DNA of 64,000 nt. It comes from an uncultured Euryhalocaulis sp. (GTDB lineage: Bacteria; Pseudomonadota; Alphaproteobacteria; Caulobacterales; Maricaulaceae). Made by a program: the position numbers and the translations under genes. Under the pieces are notes generated by a model. That model saw only the letters and a list, made by a program, of their open reading frames with translations. It did no database searches and was not told the origin of the DNA. Position 1 is the stretch's first letter. Every line of letters starts with the position of its first letter. The stretch is from positions 1-64,000 of the forward strand of contig CAJXKJ010000003.1 of NCBI GenBank assembly GCA_913055605.1. The letters are read 5' to 3'. This document shows, piece after piece, positions 61,127 to 64,000 of the stretch.

Positions 61127-63256
61127 ATGACGCCTCCTTCCACCGCCGCCGCCCGAACCCTGCCCGACGCCGAACCCGATGGCGGCCTGTCCGAGCGGGA
61201 GGCGTTTTTCGACTGCACCTTCATCTGGGCGCCGCGCGAAATGACCGGCGATCAGCCTTATGTGATCTTCGAGGACGGGAAGTCCGAGTCCTTTACCCGG
61301 ACGCTGATCCTGGCGGTGCGCGGGGAGGACAATTGCCGCGGCGTGATCAATTCCGCCGCCGAGGTCCCGTCCGATCCGGACGTGCTGGTGATCTGCGAGG
61401 CGCCGGTTTGGCAGCGCAATTGCGTGGCGCTGAACCGCGCCGGGGTGCGCGGCGCCCGGGCGCTGGCGGTGCTGTATTTCGACGTCGACCCGTCCGGCTA
61501 TTGGGATTTCGCCAAGGGCTGCGGCGATTCGCTGGCCGAAATCTTCCATGACGGCGGCGTGGACGCGACATCCATCGCAGGCGTCGCGGAATTTCTGGAG
61601 ATGTGGACCGGCGCCCGTCCGTCGAACGGTCGGATCGTGCCGCTGTCGCGTTTCTACACCCGCGATTTCCTGCCGCTGCAGATCGAGAAGGGCGAGGCGA
61701 TAGCCCGCGTGATGGCGGCGATGGCCGACGACGAAAGCCGCGCCCATTACGCCCGCATCCTGTTCGGCACCGCCGAACAGGTCTTCACCGCCTTCACCCA
61801 GCAGGTGTTCGGCCCGCAGCAATATATGGAGATCGTGGAGCCCAAGCCCGGCGACGTGATTCTGAATTGCGGCGTCGGCCGGGGCTGGGAGATTCCCTAT
61901 TTCCTGTGCCGGATGAAGGGCGAAGGGGCGATCCACAATATCGACCCGAACATGCAGTTCGCTTCCACGCCCTATGGCGACTTCATCGAGTCCTTCCCCG
62001 ATGTGGTGGTCAATCACCCGATCATCGCAGGCGACCAGGACGGCGAGCTGAGCTTCGCGATGACCGACGGGGGCATGATCGTCTCCGACGCCACGCGCGA
62101 CACCAATGCGGCCGACGACGAGCGCACGACCTATACCTGCCGCAAGATCGACACCCTGATGGAGCAGGGCCTGGCCGACCGGCTGGACTATCTGAAGATG
62201 GACGTGGAGGGCGGCGAGCTGTCCATCCTTCGCGGGGCGATCGGGGCGATCAAGAAATACCGGCCCAAGCTGGCGGTCGCGATCTATCACGAGCCGCACC
62301 ATTTCTGGGAATACCCGGCCTATCTGCTGGACGAGCTGGAGGACTATCGCTTCTACGTCCGCCAGTACGGCTATTCGCGGTTCGAGACGCTGCTGTACGC
62401 CGTTCCCGCCGAGGCCACGCTGACCGCCTCCGGCGGCGAGCGGCTGCGCCGGGGTCCCACCACGCGCAAGACGGCGGAGGGCGCCGGCGATCCGCTGGTC
62501 GTGGCCTATTTCCGCGATGCGCCGGACGCCGCGCGCCAATTCTACGCCGGCACGCCGCGCACGGTGGCGCGCCTGTTCGGCGTGGACTGGGAGACCGCGG
62601 AGATCACGCCGATTCCGCAGGTGGAGGCCGACCGCCTGTGCGGCGTGGTGGAGACGCCGGACGGCGCGGTGCTGGTCACCATGCACGAACAGGAACCCGG
62701 CAAGATGTCCGTGATCGCCGGGGTCAGCCCGTCCCCGACCTCGCTGAAATGGGTCGCCAGCCGCGGCGTCGCCCCGGACGCGGCCTGCGCCGTGGCCGCC
62801 GGTCCCGACGGGAAGGCGCGCATCGTGCTGCAGGACCCGGGTTCGAACACCGCCGCGATGTACGCGCTGAAGGGCGGCGATCTGTCCCATGAGCGGGCCT
62901 TCGTCCTGCATGATACACCGCTTGCGGCGTGGATGACGGGCCGGGAGCTGCACATGATTTGCCGAAGCGCTGATGACGGCAGGCCGCTGAAGGCGGTGCT
63001 TTCGCCGAGCGCGGAAGGGGTCGCGCTTTCGGAGACCTCGCTTCCTTCCGGTACTTTCGAAGGTCTGGTGACGTTGAAGCGCAATGGCGCGGCCGGACCG
63101 GAATATTCGCGCGGCTACGCCATGCGCGAAGGGGATACGGTGCAGATCTACGAAGCCGATGGCGACGGATATGCGCCGGTGACCGGCATCGCATGGGACG
63201 AGCGGTTCATGCTCGCCCCGACGCTGGTCGCCGCCCCCTATGCCGGGGACCAGTAA
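61127..63256 (+). CDS. FkbM-methyltransferase-containing protein, tandem paralogue 2
   Basis: A 709-residue paralogue of the preceding gene, with the same order: EAFFDCTFIWAPREMTGDQPYVIF; LYFDVDPSGYWDFAKGCGD; FYTRDFLPL; ARILFGTAEQVFTAF; PGDVILNCGVGRGWEIPYF; LKMDVEGGELSILRGAIGAI; AVAIYHEPHHFWEYP; then a beta-rich C-terminus. The central methyltransferase regions match nearly word for word, while the C-terminal thirds diverge more. ATG 61127 is chosen; an earlier ATG (61058) would add unconserved residues. It is 36 bases upstream of the dioxygenase gene. Confidence 0.8.
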   Translation: MTPPSTAAARTLPDAEPDGGLSEREAFFDCTFIWAPREMTGDQPYVIFEDGKSESFTRTLILAVRGEDNCRGVINSAAEVPSDPDVLVICEAPVWQRNCVALNRAGVRGARALAVLYFDVDPSGYWDFAKGCGDSLAEIFHDGGVDATSIAGVAEFLEMWTGARPSNGRIVPLSRFYTRDFLPLQIEKGEAIARVMAAMADDESRAHYARILFGTAEQVFTAFTQQVFGPQQYMEIVEPKPGDVILNCGVGRGWEIPYFLCRMKGEGAIHNIDPNMQFASTPYGDFIESFPDVVVNHPIIAGDQDGELSFAMTDGGMIVSDATRDTNAADDERTTYTCRKIDTLMEQGLADRLDYLKMDVEGGELSILRGAIGAIKKYRPKLAVAIYHEPHHFWEYPAYLLDELEDYRFYVRQYGYSRFETLLYAVPAEATLTASGGERLRRGPTTRKTAEGAGDPLVVAYFRDAPDAARQFYAGTPRTVARLFGVDWETAEITPIPQVEADRLCGVVETPDGAVLVTMHEQEPGKMSVIAGVSPSPTSLKWVASRGVAPDAACAVAAGPDGKARIVLQDPGSNTAAMYALKGGDLSHERAFVLHDTPLAAWMTGRELHMICRSADDGRPLKAVLSPSAEGVALSETSLPSGTFEGLVTLKRNGAAGPEYSRGYAMREGDTVQIYEADGDGYAPVTGIAWDERFMLAPTLVAAPYAGDQ

Positions 63257-63292
63257 GTTCCACGCCCTGCAAGCAATTTCCAGGAGCCGGAT

Positions 63293-64000
63293 ATGCCTGA
63301 TCTGAAAACCATGGACGATGTCGTCAGCGCCGATGTGCCGGTGCTGGAAGGGGCCGAGGCGGTCGCGCCGGACGCGCTGTTCGCGGACGGCGTGCGCGAC
63401 GAGAACGCCTTCGGCGGCGCCCTGGGCCTGCGCAAGGGGCCGGCCTTCACCGATTCCGAGCGGGACCGGATGAAGGAAATGATCAAGGCGCACCTGGTCG
63501 ATACGGCGAAGGGCTTTTCCGCCGACGCGGCGGCCGAGGTGCGGGCCGTCGATCTGGAGCTGTATCACGAGATTTCCGACCGCCTGGACCACCGCCAGCT
63601 GTTGTCCAAGAAGGGCCGGATCATGACCGACGAGGCCGTTCAGGAAATGAAGGGCATGTCGTTCTTCGACTATGCCCGCAAGGCGTTCGGCGCGGATCAC
63701 TATCTGTCCGACGAGGAAGGGATCGGCCACGAACAGGTCTGCCTGCGCGTGGTGCGCCCGAATGTGCGCGAGGATGTGGGCTCCCTGCACGCCGACCACT
63801 GGTTCTGGGAGCATTACGACTGGGCGCCGCCGCCGGGCGAGGGCCGCACCAAGATGTGGATGGGCGTGTGCGTGGACGGGGTTCAGAACGGTCTGCGCCT
63901 GGCCCCGGGGTCGCACCGCGAAAACCGCCCATACCGGGTGGTCCGCGACGGCCACAAGATCGCCTTCGCACCGGATTTCGACCTCAACACGCTGGACCTG
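63293..64000 (+). CDS. Phytanoyl-CoA-dioxygenase-like protein, N-terminal 236 residues (runs off right edge)
   Basis: The open frame from ATG 63293 (after CAGGAGCC) has no stop before the end of the window. LHADHWFWEHYDW carries the H-x-D iron ligands, and KMWMGVCVDGVQNGLRLAPGSHREN is the strand-and-loop region typical of phytanoyl-CoA-dioxygenase-type Fe(II)/2-oxoglutarate enzymes. The downstream second His and Arg are outside. The N-terminal ~150 residues (LGLRKGPAFTDSERDRMKEM, DLELYHEISDRLD) are particular to this protein. It probably belongs with the FkbM pair. Confidence 0.75.
   Translation, partial: MPDLKTMDDVVSADVPVLEGAEAVAPDALFADGVRDENAFGGALGLRKGPAFTDSERDRMKEMIKAHLVDTAKGFSADAAAEVRAVDLELYHEISDRLDHRQLLSKKGRIMTDEAVQEMKGMSFFDYARKAFGADHYLSDEEGIGHEQVCLRVVRPNVREDVGSLHADHWFWEHYDWAPPPGEGRTKMWMGVCVDGVQNGLRLAPGSHRENRPYRVVRDGHKIAFAPDFDLNTLDL

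Noticed and set aside
61082-63955. 957-residue minus-strand open frame opposite the FkbM and dioxygenase genes
   Set aside because: It has no ribosome site or family features and lies opposite clearly conserved proteins.

Overview
The window is about 64 kb of very GC-rich DNA with dense, mostly protein-coding genes. The short overlaps between genes (ATGA, TGATG, GTGA), the phaR/phaB pair, the DUF2125, DUF4175/TIGR02302 and DUF3426 families, and the order cysS - Fe-S scaffold - yidD - thrS point to an alphaproteobacterium. A Caulobacterales/Maricaulales-type (prosthecate marine) genome is the best guess from gene content, but this is inference. No rRNA, tRNA, CRISPR array, insertion sequence or prophage was recognised.

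Layout. 1-6.7 kb: housekeeping genes (rluD fragment, folE, cysS, Fe-S scaffold, yidD, thrS), with a 320-base gene-free stretch after cysS that holds strong hairpins. 6.7-10.4 kb: an O-antigen-ligase-like protein, a family 2 glycosyltransferase and an ArnT/PMT-type glycosyltransferase. 10.5-18.9 kb: mixed metabolism, including a 24-residue membrane microprotein, phaR/phaB, gloB, a hicAB toxin-antitoxin pair with an evident operator, and hisC. 18.9-26.3 kb: plsC, a DUF218 protein, ftsX-ftsE, a zinc-finger membrane protein, hpt, DUF4175 and an LptM-like lipoprotein. 26.4-37.2 kb: one long minus-strand operon for CMP-pseudaminic acid (pseB, C, G, I, F) with glmS, an oxidoreductase, a class III aminotransferase, an ATP-grasp protein and a HAD phosphatase added. 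No pseH-type acetyltransferase was seen. 37.3-44.5 kb: a methyltransferase, an OFA-type transporter with a hairpin over its ribosome site, a divergent pair (unknown lipoprotein / PiuC-like dioxygenase) sharing a Fur-type palindrome, an LhgO-like oxidase, a sugar aminotransferase and a TlpA-like thioredoxin. 44.6-53.3 kb: an acyltransferase, a glycosyltransferase, then the dTDP-L-rhamnose operon rfbB-rfbA-[mtnA-aldolase/SDR fusion]-rfbC-rfbD. 53.5-64 kb: two paralogous lipoproteins flanking a TylF-type methyltransferase, a Nudix hydrolase, a 652-residue unknown, two tandem ~710-residue FkbM-methyltransferase paralogues, and a phytanoyl-CoA-dioxygenase-like gene cut by the right edge.

How it fits together. 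More than half the window serves surface polysaccharide or glycoprotein synthesis: two activated sugars (CMP-pseudaminic acid and dTDP-rhamnose), a ligase, glycosyltransferases, an acyltransferase and several methyltransferases. The least expected parts are the mtnA plus aldolase/dehydrogenase fusion inside the rhamnose operon, the pse operon that seems to lack pseH but carries amide-forming and phosphatase genes, and the tandem FkbM giants with their dioxygenase neighbour.
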